From the NCBI GenBank assembly GCA_002705485.1, contig PAGT01000066.1, forward strand, positions 5,295-20,790: a stretch of DNA of 15,496 nt. Reading direction: 5' to 3'. Position numbers and translations under genes: made by a program. The notes beneath the pieces were generated by a model. The model saw nothing but the letters and a program-made list of their open reading frames with translations, searched no databases and was not told the origin of the DNA. Positions 8,199-15,496 of the stretch are shown piece after piece (the first letter of the stretch is position 1; each line of letters opens with the position of its first letter). The DNA is from Flavobacteriales bacterium. Its GTDB lineage: Bacteria > Bacteroidota > Bacteroidia > Flavobacteriales > Flavobacteriaceae.

Positions 8199-8759
8199 TT
8201 ACTTTTTTATTAAATCTTCCCTTAAGGTCATTACATACTGTGATATTTGCCACCTTTCCTCATAATCAACCTGGCTGGCGTGTGAGCCCATTAAGTTTTT
8301 GCCATACATCAAAACATGATAAATACTACCGTCAGTAATTTCTCTGTCTGCATAGCTTGGGATTCCAAGAAACTTCTCCCTTTTCATCAAAATCCCTTGT
8401 CCATCTCCTTTGGAGCCATGACATACAGCACAATAAACCCCATATAATTCTTTACCTATTTTTAAATTTTCAGTATTTTGCTCAAGCGGATTTATTAGAT
8501 TCAGTTTAGCTGAATCGTAACCTTCGTTGGTGTCATCATATTCATAAGGCATCCAACCTCTAGGTATTGTCCCTTCAACTGGTAACTGAGCTTCAGTTCC
8601 CATTTTAAAAGCTGTTGATTCGTCATAAGCGTCGTAACCAACTGCTTCATACATATTTGGAAAATACTGGTAATTGGGTCTAGATGAATCAAAGCAAGAT
8701 TTCAATAAAATTGAGCCCAGAATTAAAACGATAAATTTAATTTTTTTAGTCATTATCAT
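8199..8759 (-). CDS. actE: Alternative complex III monoheme cytochrome c subunit ActE (lipoprotein)
   Basis: ActE is the peripheral monoheme cytochrome c of alternative complex III, placed on the periplasmic face where it can accept electrons from the ActA hemes. The 186-residue protein has one heme site, CAVCH at 110-114, and a likely axial Met157 in KNLMGSH. The N-terminus MTKKIKFIVLILGSILLKSC is a lipoprotein signal with Cys22 as the probable lipidated residue; Lys at the -2 position of the lipobox is unusual. Two starts are possible: ATG at 8759 gives a 14-base overlap with actD, and ATG at 8753 (Met3) gives an 8-base overlap (ATGACTAA), the same length as the actC-actD overlap. I think the second is at least as likely. 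Translation is probably coupled to actD. In families with a full act cluster this gene sits between actD and actF, as here. Confidence 0.92.
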   Translation of the reverse strand: MIMTKKIKFIVLILGSILLKSCFDSSRPNYQYFPNMYEAVGYDAYDESTAFKMGTEAQLPVEGTIPRGWMPYEYDDTNEGYDSAKLNLINPLEQNTENLKIGKELYGVYCAVCHGSKGDGQGILMKREKFLGIPSYADREITDGSIYHVLMYGKNLMGSHASQVDYEERWQISQYVMTLREDLIKK

Positions 8760-9285
8760 TTTTTTTATTTGAATGGAGTTTAATTTCTAAAACATCTGTT
8801 TCCTTAATTAATTTTTTTATTTCCTTTTCACTACCATCAAACTTTATCTCAATTAAAAATTTGTCATCGGTAGTACTAGGAATAGGGTTTTCAGCTTCCT
8901 TAAATGGCCATAATTTACTTCTCAAATAAAAAGTAATTACCATTAAATGGGCCGCAAAAAACACAGTAAGTTCAAACATGATGGGAACGAATGATGGCAT
9001 ATTTTCAATAAATGAAAAACTGGGTTTACCTCCAATATTTTGTGGCCAGTCTAAAATCATTATGTGATTCATCATCCATATTGCAAAAGAAAAACCGATA
9101 CACCCGTAAATAAATGCTGTTATCGCCAAACGAGTTTCTTTTAGTCCCAAGACCTTGTCCAAACCGTGTACAGGGAAAGGAGTATAGACTTCTTCAATAT
9201 CAATTTTGGCCTCCTTAATTTTTTTAACGGCCGCTAACAACTTATCGTCATCGTCGTATATCGCATGTAGTATTTTTTCAGCCAT
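8746..9285 (-). CDS. actD: Alternative complex III subunit ActD (DUF3341)
   Basis: ActD is a small membrane subunit of alternative complex III whose exact role is not settled. The 179-residue protein begins with a cytoplasmic alpha/beta region carrying the family's YTPFPVHGLD motif at about residues 35-44. Two membrane helices follow (LAITAFIYGCIGFSFAIWMM, and a second at about residue 100-122), and a short charged cytoplasmic C-terminal domain closes it. This is the DUF3341 layout. Its ATG overlaps the actC stop by 8 bases (ATGGCTGA), and its own stop lies inside the actE start region, so the three genes look translationally coupled, as expected for subunits made in equal amounts. Confidence 0.93.
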   Translation of the reverse strand: MAEKILHAIYDDDDKLLAAVKKIKEAKIDIEEVYTPFPVHGLDKVLGLKETRLAITAFIYGCIGFSFAIWMMNHIMILDWPQNIGGKPSFSFIENMPSFVPIMFELTVFFAAHLMVITFYLRSKLWPFKEAENPIPSTTDDKFLIEIKFDGSEKEIKKLIKETDVLEIKLHSNKKNDND

Positions 9286-10666
9286 TTTTATCTCTCATTT
9301 TTTTATAATTATCCCCTGAGGTTTTAAGAATTGTTTTGACTTCAGCCTGAGCAATTACAGGGAATGTTCTCGAGTAAAGTAAAAATAAAACAAAAAAGAA
9401 ACCAATCGTACCTAAAAAAATACCTATATCAAAAACTGTTGGTGAAAACATAGTCCATGAGGATGGTAAATAATCTCTGTGTAGTGATGTTACTATGATT
9501 ACAAACCTTTCAAACCACATTCCAATGTTGACTACAATCGAGATTACAAATGAAAAAACAATACTGGTTCTCAACTTTTTAACCCACATAAACTGAGGAG
9601 AAAAAACATTACAAGTCATCATGGACCAATAAGCCCACCAGTAGGGTCCTGTTGCTCTGTTGAGAAAAGCATATTGCTCATATTCAACACCAGAATACCA
9701 CGCAATGAAAAGTTCAGTGATATATGCACATCCAACAATACAGCCTGTAATCATAATTACTATGTTCATTAACTCAATATGTTGAATAGTTATGTAATTT
9801 TCCAAATTGGAAACTTTTCTCATAACTATTAGTAAGGTTTGAACCATTGCAAAACCAGAAAAAATTGCTCCTGCAACAAAATATGGAGGAAAAATAGTGG
9901 TATGCCAACCTGGAATTACAGAAGTCGCAAAATCAAATGACACAATAGTATGTACAGACAGTACAAGTGGAGTTGCTAATCCAGCAAGAACTAATGAAAC
10001 TTCCTCAAACCTTTGCCAATCTTTTGCTCTTCCGCTCCATCCAAAGCTTACCAAACTGTAAATTTTCTTTTGAAACGGCTTGACTGCACGATCCCTAATC
10101 ATCGCAAAGTCAGGTAATAAGCCTGTCCACCAAAAGACCAATGAAACAGACAAATAGGTAGAAATTGCAAAAACATCCCAGAGTAAAGGAGAATTAAAAT
10201 TAACCCAGAGTGATCCATATGCATTAGGTATTGGTAAAGTCCAAAATGCTAGCCATGGTCTTCCCATGTGAATTATGGGAAATAATCCGGCTTGAATAAC
10301 AGAAAAGATAGTCATTGCCTCCGCGGATCTGTTAATAGCCATTCTCCACTTTTGCCTAAACAATAATAAAACAGCTGATATTAATGTTCCTGCATGGCCA
10401 ATACCAACCCACCAAACAAAGTTTGTTATATCCCACGCCCAACCAACTGTTTTGTTCAATCCCCAAGCACCTATACCAGTAGAAATAGTATATATGATAC
10501 AACCTATTCCCCATAAAAACATAATAAGGGCGATTGAAAAGACTATCCACCATTGTTTATTGGCTTTTCCCTCAACAGCATTTACAATATCAACTGAAAC
10601 ATCATGATATGACTTACCACCTGTAACAAGGGGCTTTCGTATCGGTGCTTCGTAATGAGATGCCAT
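9278..10666 (-). CDS. actC: Alternative complex III quinol-oxidising membrane subunit ActC (NrfD/PsrC-like)
   Basis: ActC is the NrfD/PsrC-like subunit that carries the quinol oxidation site next to the ActB iron-sulfur clusters. In Bacteroidetes the donor is expected to be menaquinol. The 462-residue protein has a soluble head of about 38 residues (starting MASHYEAPIRKP) followed by about ten membrane helices. Recognisable family segments include WVGIGHAGTLISA with its conserved His, FRQKWR, IHMGRPW, WVNFNSPLLWD, VSFDFATSVIPGWH, PPYFVAGAIFSG and WFERFVII. It starts 23 bases after actB and ends overlapping actD. Length and helix number are normal for the family, and nothing appears missing. 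Confidence 0.95.
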   Translation of the reverse strand: MASHYEAPIRKPLVTGGKSYHDVSVDIVNAVEGKANKQWWIVFSIALIMFLWGIGCIIYTISTGIGAWGLNKTVGWAWDITNFVWWVGIGHAGTLISAVLLLFRQKWRMAINRSAEAMTIFSVIQAGLFPIIHMGRPWLAFWTLPIPNAYGSLWVNFNSPLLWDVFAISTYLSVSLVFWWTGLLPDFAMIRDRAVKPFQKKIYSLVSFGWSGRAKDWQRFEEVSLVLAGLATPLVLSVHTIVSFDFATSVIPGWHTTIFPPYFVAGAIFSGFAMVQTLLIVMRKVSNLENYITIQHIELMNIVIMITGCIVGCAYITELFIAWYSGVEYEQYAFLNRATGPYWWAYWSMMTCNVFSPQFMWVKKLRTSIVFSFVISIVVNIGMWFERFVIIVTSLHRDYLPSSWTMFSPTVFDIGIFLGTIGFFFVLFLLYSRTFPVIAQAEVKTILKTSGDNYKKMRDKNG

Positions 10667-10689
10667 ATTTTTATTTAAAATTAATAATA

Positions 10690-13600
10690 TTAAGTTTCAT
10701 CAGTATTTCTAACTTTTACATGATAAAAAACATTTGGTTTTGTACCAACATATTCCAATAAATGGTAAACTCTATCCTTTTCTTTTAAAGCAGTAACCTC
10801 ACTTTCCTTATCATTGATATCACCAAATTTCATTGCTCCTGTAGAACATGCTGCAGCACAAGCGCATGCATCATTAAACTCTCCAGACTTGACTTCTCTA
10901 CCTTCATTCTTAGCTTTCAAAATAACTGCTTGAGTGGATTGAATACAGAAAGAACATTTTTCCATAACTCCACGAGAGCGAACAACAACATCAGGGTTTA
11001 AAACCATTTTTCCTAAATCGTCGTTCATATTAAAATCGAATTCATCATTATTATTATACAAAAACCAGTTAAATCGTCTAACCTTGTAAGGACAGTTGTT
11101 GGCACAATATCTTGTTCCTATGCATCTGTTGTAAGCCATGTGGTTTTGCCCTTGTCTTCCATGTGATGTAGCTGCAACGGGGCAAACTGTTTCACAAGGC
11201 GCATGGTTACAGTGCTGACACATTACAGGCTGAAAAACAACTTGTGGATTATCAGCGGGTTTTTCCATTTCGCCAAAGACTGAAAGTGAATCTGAAATAC
11301 CAGAAATATTTTCTTTTGTTTCAATATCTTCTTCAAAGGTTTGTTCTGATGAATAGTAGCGGTCAATTCTAAGCCAATGCATGTCTCTTGATTTTCTGAC
11401 TTCTGTTTTTCCAACAACAGGAACATTGTTTTCAGCGTGACATGCTATAACACACGCCCCACACCCTGTACATGCATTTAGATCAATTGATAAATTAAAA
11501 TGATGACCAATTGATCTATCAAACTCGTCCCACAAATCGACATCGGGGGATGTTACTGGAGTTTCAATGTGATTTAAAGAAACTTTTGGAACAGAGTTCC
11601 AGTGTTTTGCACTTTTGGTATTAAAAACTTCAAGTGTAGTTTCCTTAATTATATCTCCTCTTCCCATTAATGTATTGTGCAATTGTACACATGCAAACTC
11701 ATGATTTTCATTAATTAACTCTAATTTAACATTCTGAGACAAGTTAAAACCTTTGTAAAGCTTGTATGCATTTACACCAACTTGCATCTCTTTTTTTAAC
11801 GCCTTAGTCTTACCATATCCAAAAGCAAGACCTACAGATCCTTCGGCTTGACCAGGCTGAATAATCACTGGAACTTTTAAACTTTCTCCTTGTACCGTGA
11901 TCAGAGCATAATTACTATCAAGTGCGCCATTAGCGACATTGTAATTCTTTAATCCAATTTGATCAGCGTCTTTTTTTGAAATTGTTAAATAATTATCCCA
12001 TGATACTCTTGTTATTGGATCGGGAAACTCTTGAAGCCAAGGATTGTTGGCTTGTTGTCCATCACCTAAGCCAGTTTTGGTGTAAAGTACGAGTTCAATA
12101 CCATTAGATTTTGATCTTGACAAGGATTTAGCTCTTTCAAGAGGATTAATAATCTGTTTTTTTAAAACCTGTCTAGTTTCTGAATCATAAAACCCATCGT
12201 GTAAAACTTGATTCCAAGTTGAGCCCTTTATTATATTTTTTTGCCAATTGTCTTTTAAGAATTCATAAAAACTTTGACTAGAGCCCATCCAGTCAAGTAA
12301 ACAATCTTGAAATTGCTTGGTGTCAAACAGTGGTCTAATTGTAGGTTGAGTCAAGTTATATTTTCCATAAACCAGTTCGTTATCACCCCAAGACTCTAAT
12401 GAATGAGGGGAAGCTGCAACCCACTTTGATATAGACGCCGTCTCATCATTTTTCATTGAAAAACAAACTGAAAATTCTGCTTTACTTAAACCTGAAATAA
12501 AATCTTTGGAATTTGGTAAAGTGTAAACAGGATTAACTCCCGCCATGATAATACCCTTAACCAAGCCTTTGTTTAAATCTTTAATAAGTTTTGTTATCTT
12601 TTTATCATCAGAGTTTTTAATTAGAGAAAGCTCATCTTTTTTAAATGCCTGGCTATTTAATAACTCGTTAATTTCATGGGTAATCAAGTGAGCATCCACA
12701 TCATCAATTCCTGTTACCAATAAGCCTTTTGAACCTGCATTTTTCAAACCTTCCGAAATCTTTTTTAACGATTCATCCAACTTTGAAGGCAGTTCACCGC
12801 CGACTTCATTTCCAGAGACATATCCAAAGATTTTGGCTAGAGCAATTTTTTGTTGAGAGGGAGATAGTGGAATTCTCTTATCTGCGTTTGACCCAGTTAT
12901 AGTCATGTTGGATTCAATTTGAATATGTTTGGACATATTTGCTTTTCCATCCTTATTTCTTTCAGGAATCCGACCTTTAACATATCCTGAGTCATGATCC
13001 CCCCCCTGCCAATCACCAAGAAAATCAGCACCTACAGAAACAATATATTTAGCCTTGGAAAAATCGTATGTTGGTAACGCTCTAACTCCATACGCAACTT
13101 CAAATGCATCAAGAGCTTTTGAATCAGAAATTGAATCATAAACTACATGAAAAACGTTAGGATATTTTTTTATAAAATCTGAAATTATTTTTGACGTGGA
13201 AGGACTTGCAAAGGTTTGAGTTAATAAAACAACAGGCTTATTGTTGTCTTTCATTGACTCTAGCAAAGAAATGATACTTTTATTAAGGTTATCCCAAGTT
13301 GTTTCACCTCCATTTAATGTTGGAGCCTTAACTCTCATACTATCATACATAGACAATACAGAGGCGTGAACTCTAGCATTTGCAGAAGACCTTACTTTTG
13401 ATTTTATATTATTCTCAATTTTAATGGGCCTACCTTCACGTGTTTTAACAAGAACGTTTGCAAAATCAAAACCATCTGCAATTGTTGTGGCGTAATAATT
13501 TGCTAGACCAGGAATTATTCTTTCTGGCTGCAAAACATAGGGAATAGAACGGTTAACTGGTCCTTCACAACTAGCTAATGTAGCGGCTGCTGTGCTAAAA

Positions 13601-13779
13601 CCCAGGTATTTCAAAAAGTCTCTCCTGTTGGTATTAGACTGCTCTAGTTGGTTTTTATCTGATAGAAAAGAATCTGTTGGTAATTGATCTATGAACTCAT
13701 TATTTTTTAAATGGTCGATAGTATTGTCACAAGAAGACAACTCTAGTTCACTTTTCCAATATTTTTTTTGGTTACCCAT
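10690..13779 (-). CDS. actB: Alternative complex III iron-sulfur subunit ActB (molybdopterin-oxidoreductase-like + ferredoxin domains)
   Basis: ActB is the large periplasmic subunit (1029 aa) that carries electrons from ActC to the ActA hemes. A twin-arginine signal, NRRDFLKYLGF with R52-R53, follows a cytoplasmic head of 50 residues, a Bacteroidetes trait. LASC puts a likely lipidated Cys at 71. Residues from about 100 to 740 form a molybdopterin-oxidoreductase-like domain; family members lack the cofactor. The C-terminal part binds four clusters: C770, C773, C776 and C780; C854, C857, C862 and C866; C886, C892 and C896 (GTRYCANNCP); C942, C945, C974 and C978. In known complexes these hold three 4Fe-4S and one 3Fe-4S cluster. 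Two small oddities lie in the last motif: the residue after C978 is Ser instead of the usual Pro, and C972 is extra. It lies 18 bases after actA. Confidence 0.96.
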   Translation of the reverse strand: MGNQKKYWKSELELSSCDNTIDHLKNNEFIDQLPTDSFLSDKNQLEQSNTNRRDFLKYLGFSTAAATLASCEGPVNRSIPYVLQPERIIPGLANYYATTIADGFDFANVLVKTREGRPIKIENNIKSKVRSSANARVHASVLSMYDSMRVKAPTLNGGETTWDNLNKSIISLLESMKDNNKPVVLLTQTFASPSTSKIISDFIKKYPNVFHVVYDSISDSKALDAFEVAYGVRALPTYDFSKAKYIVSVGADFLGDWQGGDHDSGYVKGRIPERNKDGKANMSKHIQIESNMTITGSNADKRIPLSPSQQKIALAKIFGYVSGNEVGGELPSKLDESLKKISEGLKNAGSKGLLVTGIDDVDAHLITHEINELLNSQAFKKDELSLIKNSDDKKITKLIKDLNKGLVKGIIMAGVNPVYTLPNSKDFISGLSKAEFSVCFSMKNDETASISKWVAASPHSLESWGDNELVYGKYNLTQPTIRPLFDTKQFQDCLLDWMGSSQSFYEFLKDNWQKNIIKGSTWNQVLHDGFYDSETRQVLKKQIINPLERAKSLSRSKSNGIELVLYTKTGLGDGQQANNPWLQEFPDPITRVSWDNYLTISKKDADQIGLKNYNVANGALDSNYALITVQGESLKVPVIIQPGQAEGSVGLAFGYGKTKALKKEMQVGVNAYKLYKGFNLSQNVKLELINENHEFACVQLHNTLMGRGDIIKETTLEVFNTKSAKHWNSVPKVSLNHIETPVTSPDVDLWDEFDRSIGHHFNLSIDLNACTGCGACVIACHAENNVPVVGKTEVRKSRDMHWLRIDRYYSSEQTFEEDIETKENISGISDSLSVFGEMEKPADNPQVVFQPVMCQHCNHAPCETVCPVAATSHGRQGQNHMAYNRCIGTRYCANNCPYKVRRFNWFLYNNNDEFDFNMNDDLGKMVLNPDVVVRSRGVMEKCSFCIQSTQAVILKAKNEGREVKSGEFNDACACAAACSTGAMKFGDINDKESEVTALKEKDRVYHLLEYVGTKPNVFYHVKVRNTDET

Positions 13780-13797
13780 TTAATTACGTTCTATTTT

Positions 13798-15105
13798 CTA
13801 ATAATGACATTTTCCACATTCTAATCCACCCATTTGAGCAGCAGTCAATTCATCTACACCATATTTTTTTGACAACTCTTCATGTATTTTTTGATAGTAC
13901 TCATTGTTTTTTAAATCAACATTCGTCTCCCTGTGGCAATTGATACACCAACCCATTGTTAGAGAGGAGTGTTGATATAGTATTTCCATTTCCTCGACAG
14001 GACCATGACAGGTTTTACAATCAACTCCAGCCACATTTACGTGTTGAGCATGGTTGAAATAAACAAAATCCGGAAGATTGTGAATCCGAACCCACTTAAC
14101 AGGCTCCGTATCCCCTGTGTAACTTTGAGAATTTTCGTCCCAACCAACCGCTTTGTAAAGTTTCTTTATTTCGTTTGTGTAAAATTCTTTAGTGTATCCT
14201 TTTTCCAAATCTTCTTCACCATTGTACTCTGCAATATTTTCATGACAGTTCATGCAAACATTGAGTGAAGGTATTCCCGAGTGTTTAGATTTTTTAGCTG
14301 ACGAATGGCAATACTGACATTCAATTTGGTTTGCACCAGAGTGAATCTTATGAGAATAATGGATTGGTTGAATTGGCATATAACCTTGATCCACACCAAC
14401 TTGCAACATATAACCGTATGCATAATAAGCACTTGAAAGCAAAAGAAAAATTACAGAACAAAAAACTAGAAACTGGTTTTTAGCGAAAGCTTTCCATATT
14501 GGAATTCCTTTTTTATTATTTTGTTGATCAGCGAAAACAGTATTTTGATTAACTAAGCTTTTTAAGGTTTTATTTATCAAATAAAGAAGCATGACCAGTA
14601 CAAGCAGAACAAATGATAAAAGAATCAGAATAATATCGTTTGTTGAGCTGGAAGATGAAGTTTGAGCAACCGGAGCACCTGGGGGTGGCGTTGGTTTGGG
14701 TGGAACATAATCAGTGTAGGCCAAAATATTATCAATATCCTCATTTGATAAATTAGGGAACGCATTCATAGCGACCTTGTTGTACTCCTCATAAATAGCA
14801 ACCGCCTGAGGATCACCCGACTTAATCATTGCTTGACTATTTTTTATCCATGAGTACAACCAATCCTTTTCATACTTAGCAGAAACCCCGTTTAAAGCAG
14901 GACCAACCAAATTCCTGTTAAGCTTGTGACAAGCTGCACATTGAGAATTGAATAAAGATTTTCCTTTTTGAACATCAGGCTCCTGAGCAGTCAAATTGGC
15001 AGAAAATAGGATTGAAAAAAATGAAATTAAACCGAAAAAGGTCATCAACCGAACCTTTGAAAAGAGGTGAGAAAAAAGATGAAAAAATATGCTGTTTTTT
15101 TTCAC
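13798..15105 (-). CDS. actA: Alternative complex III multiheme subunit ActA with N-terminal tethered monoheme cytochrome c
   Basis: Positions count from the GTG at 15105. A signal peptide ends near NLTAQ. A class I cytochrome c domain follows, with CAACH at 56-60 and likely axial Met113. Then comes a flexible Pro/Ser-rich linker (135-155), a membrane helix (156-177), a basic loop expected inside the cell (178-208), a second helix (210-233), and the periplasmic pentaheme domain with CQYCH 263-267, CMNCH 284-288, CKTCH 363-367, CINCH 387-391 and CGKCH 430-434. The pentaheme part is the ActA core that takes electrons from ActB. The front domain is an added carrier. Start choice is open: GTG 15105 gives a basic signal-peptide head (KKNSIF...SKVR), whereas ATG 15045 has AAAGG 8 bases upstream but no basic residues after it; a TTG at 15156 seems least likely. 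This is the first gene of the run, divergent from the SPOR gene. Confidence 0.93.
   Translation of the reverse strand: MKKNSIFFHLFSHLFSKVRLMTFFGLISFFSILFSANLTAQEPDVQKGKSLFNSQCAACHKLNRNLVGPALNGVSAKYEKDWLYSWIKNSQAMIKSGDPQAVAIYEEYNKVAMNAFPNLSNEDIDNILAYTDYVPPKPTPPPGAPVAQTSSSSSTNDIILILLSFVLLVLVMLLYLINKTLKSLVNQNTVFADQQNNKKGIPIWKAFAKNQFLVFCSVIFLLLSSAYYAYGYMLQVGVDQGYMPIQPIHYSHKIHSGANQIECQYCHSSAKKSKHSGIPSLNVCMNCHENIAEYNGEEDLEKGYTKEFYTNEIKKLYKAVGWDENSQSYTGDTEPVKWVRIHNLPDFVYFNHAQHVNVAGVDCKTCHGPVEEMEILYQHSSLTMGWCINCHRETNVDLKNNEYYQKIHEELSKKYGVDELTAAQMGGLECGKCHY
15054..15058 (-). promoter_or_regulatory. actA: Possible ribosome binding site for an alternative actA start
   Basis: AAAGG reads on the minus strand 8 bases before the ATG at 15045..15043. 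It matches part of the anti-Shine-Dalgarno complement and has normal spacing, so it supports ATG 15045 as a start for actA. Against it, the resulting signal peptide (MTFFGLISFF...) would have no basic residue in its head, and Bacteroidetes genes often lack such sites. Confidence 0.35.
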
Positions 15106-15268
15106 TAAAAAATTAAAAAAAATTGTCTCAAATTTTGATGTAAAAATACAACACAAAAATGTTTTTACACACTAACATTATATCTATTTTTTTTAATTTA
15201 TAACCATTCTAAATAGCATGTTTATACTTAACCTAAAAAATTAAAAATATCAACATATCTTTACAATT
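15106..15268. other. Divergent intergenic region between actA and the SPOR gene
   Basis: This AT-rich stretch of about 160 bases separates the minus-strand respiratory run from the plus-strand SPOR gene, so it must hold promoters in both directions if the two are independently transcribed. I looked for the Bacteroidetes -33/-7 pattern (TTTG and TAnnTTTG with about 19-21 bases between) on both strands and found no pair good enough to mark. No gene, clear hairpin or repeat is visible. If actA starts at 15045 the region is 60 bases longer. Confidence 0.5.
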
Positions 15269-15496
15269 GTGTTATCACTAAAAAAAAATTTTATTAAGGC
15301 AATAATTTTATTTTCTTTCAACTTTTGTTTAGGGCAAAATGGTGTCTTAAAAATCACCCATGAAAATAAACTTGACAGTATTCTTGCATTAAAAAAAGAA
15401 GTAAATAAAGACGCTTTTACATCTGGTCAATATACAATCCAAATTTTTAGCGGGAATTTTAATGATGGTCAAGAATTATTTGAGAAATTAAAAATT
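15269..15496 (+). CDS. Partial exported SPOR-domain-type protein (5' part)
   Basis: A plus-strand frame with no stop after 15242-15244 runs to the window end. The first good start is GTG at 15269, giving 76 visible residues. The peptide opens with a basic head and hydrophobic core (LKKNFIKAIILFSFNF) and a likely signal-peptidase cut in CLG before QNG. A short charged helix follows (LDSILALKKEVNKD), and then YTIQIFSGNFNDGQELFEKLK. The pattern Y-x-I-Q-I-x-S-G followed by a spacing of acidic and small residues is the start of a SPOR domain, which binds denuded peptidoglycan. From memory, small exported SPOR proteins with this layout lie next to act genes in Flavobacteriia. No in-frame ATG exists upstream of the hydrophobic core, so GTG is preferred. 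The gene is cut by the window edge; the rest of the SPOR domain is not visible. Confidence 0.7.
   Translation, partial: MLSLKKNFIKAIILFSFNFCLGQNGVLKITHENKLDSILALKKEVNKDAFTSGQYTIQIFSGNFNDGQELFEKLKI

Noticed and set aside
14005..14268. Open plus-strand frame of 87 codons inside actA
   Set aside because: It is antisense to the pentaheme domain, has no recognisable domain, and actA is clearly the coding strand.
15154..15156. TTG as the start of actA
   Set aside because: It would put a 17-residue stretch rich in Phe, Thr and Cys ahead of the basic signal-peptide head, with no ribosome binding site; GTG 15105 or ATG 15045 give more normal signal peptides.
15157..15268. Several TATAAA-like and TATTTTTA stretches as promoters
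   Set aside because: In DNA this AT-rich they occur by chance, and none had a correctly spaced partner box on either strand.
1..15496. Insertion sequences, CRISPR repeats, tRNA genes, phage or defence genes
   Set aside because: No transposase, direct-repeat array, cloverleaf-like sequence or foreign-looking gene was found; the window is filled by core genes on one strand.

Overview
The window reads as a piece of the core chromosome of a marine-type Bacteroidetes, most likely a member of the Flavobacteriia with a compact genome. The DNA is very AT-rich throughout. Genes are packed with gaps of 3 to 52 bases or with overlaps. The gene order (alternative complex III, then cytochrome oxidase subunits II and I, then ruvB) and several protein details fit that group: the CuA loop of CoxB, the long N-terminus of ActB before its twin-arginine signal, and signal peptides cut just before Gln. 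No mobile element, CRISPR array, tRNA or rRNA was seen, and no stretch stands out in base composition.

Layout. Almost everything lies on the minus strand and is transcribed from right to left. From about 15.1 kb down to 6.85 kb is a complete alternative complex III set in the order actA-actB-actC-actD-actE-actF. It is followed directly by coxB and coxA (6.84 to 3.89 kb). After a 52-base gap come ruvB, a YbdG-type mechanosensitive channel, a small exported histidine phosphatase and an adenosine-deaminase-family enzyme. At the left edge the first 22 codons of a further membrane-protein gene overlap the deaminase stop codon by ATGA. At the right edge, beyond an AT-rich divergent intergenic region, a plus-strand gene for an exported SPOR-type protein begins and runs off the window.

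How it works together. The act and cox genes encode one respiratory branch. Menaquinol is oxidised at the membrane subunits (ActC, with ActF as its paralogue). Electrons pass through the iron-sulfur clusters of ActB to the five c-hemes of ActA, then through monoheme cytochrome domains (ActE and the N-terminal domain of ActA) to CuA in CoxB and on to the heme a / heme a3-CuB centres of CoxA, where oxygen is reduced. Neither CoxB nor CoxA carries a c-type heme, so the tethered monoheme domain at the front of ActA is the obvious candidate for the link between the two complexes. Subunit III of the oxidase and the heme A synthesis and assembly genes are not in the window.

Novelty. I found no wholly unknown system. 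The points most worth a second look are the monoheme-pentaheme architecture of ActA, the active-site changes in the deaminase, and the two partial genes at the edges. Single-base counts in long A/T runs near 15.06-15.12 kb are difficult to read reliably by eye, which bears on the choice of the actA start.
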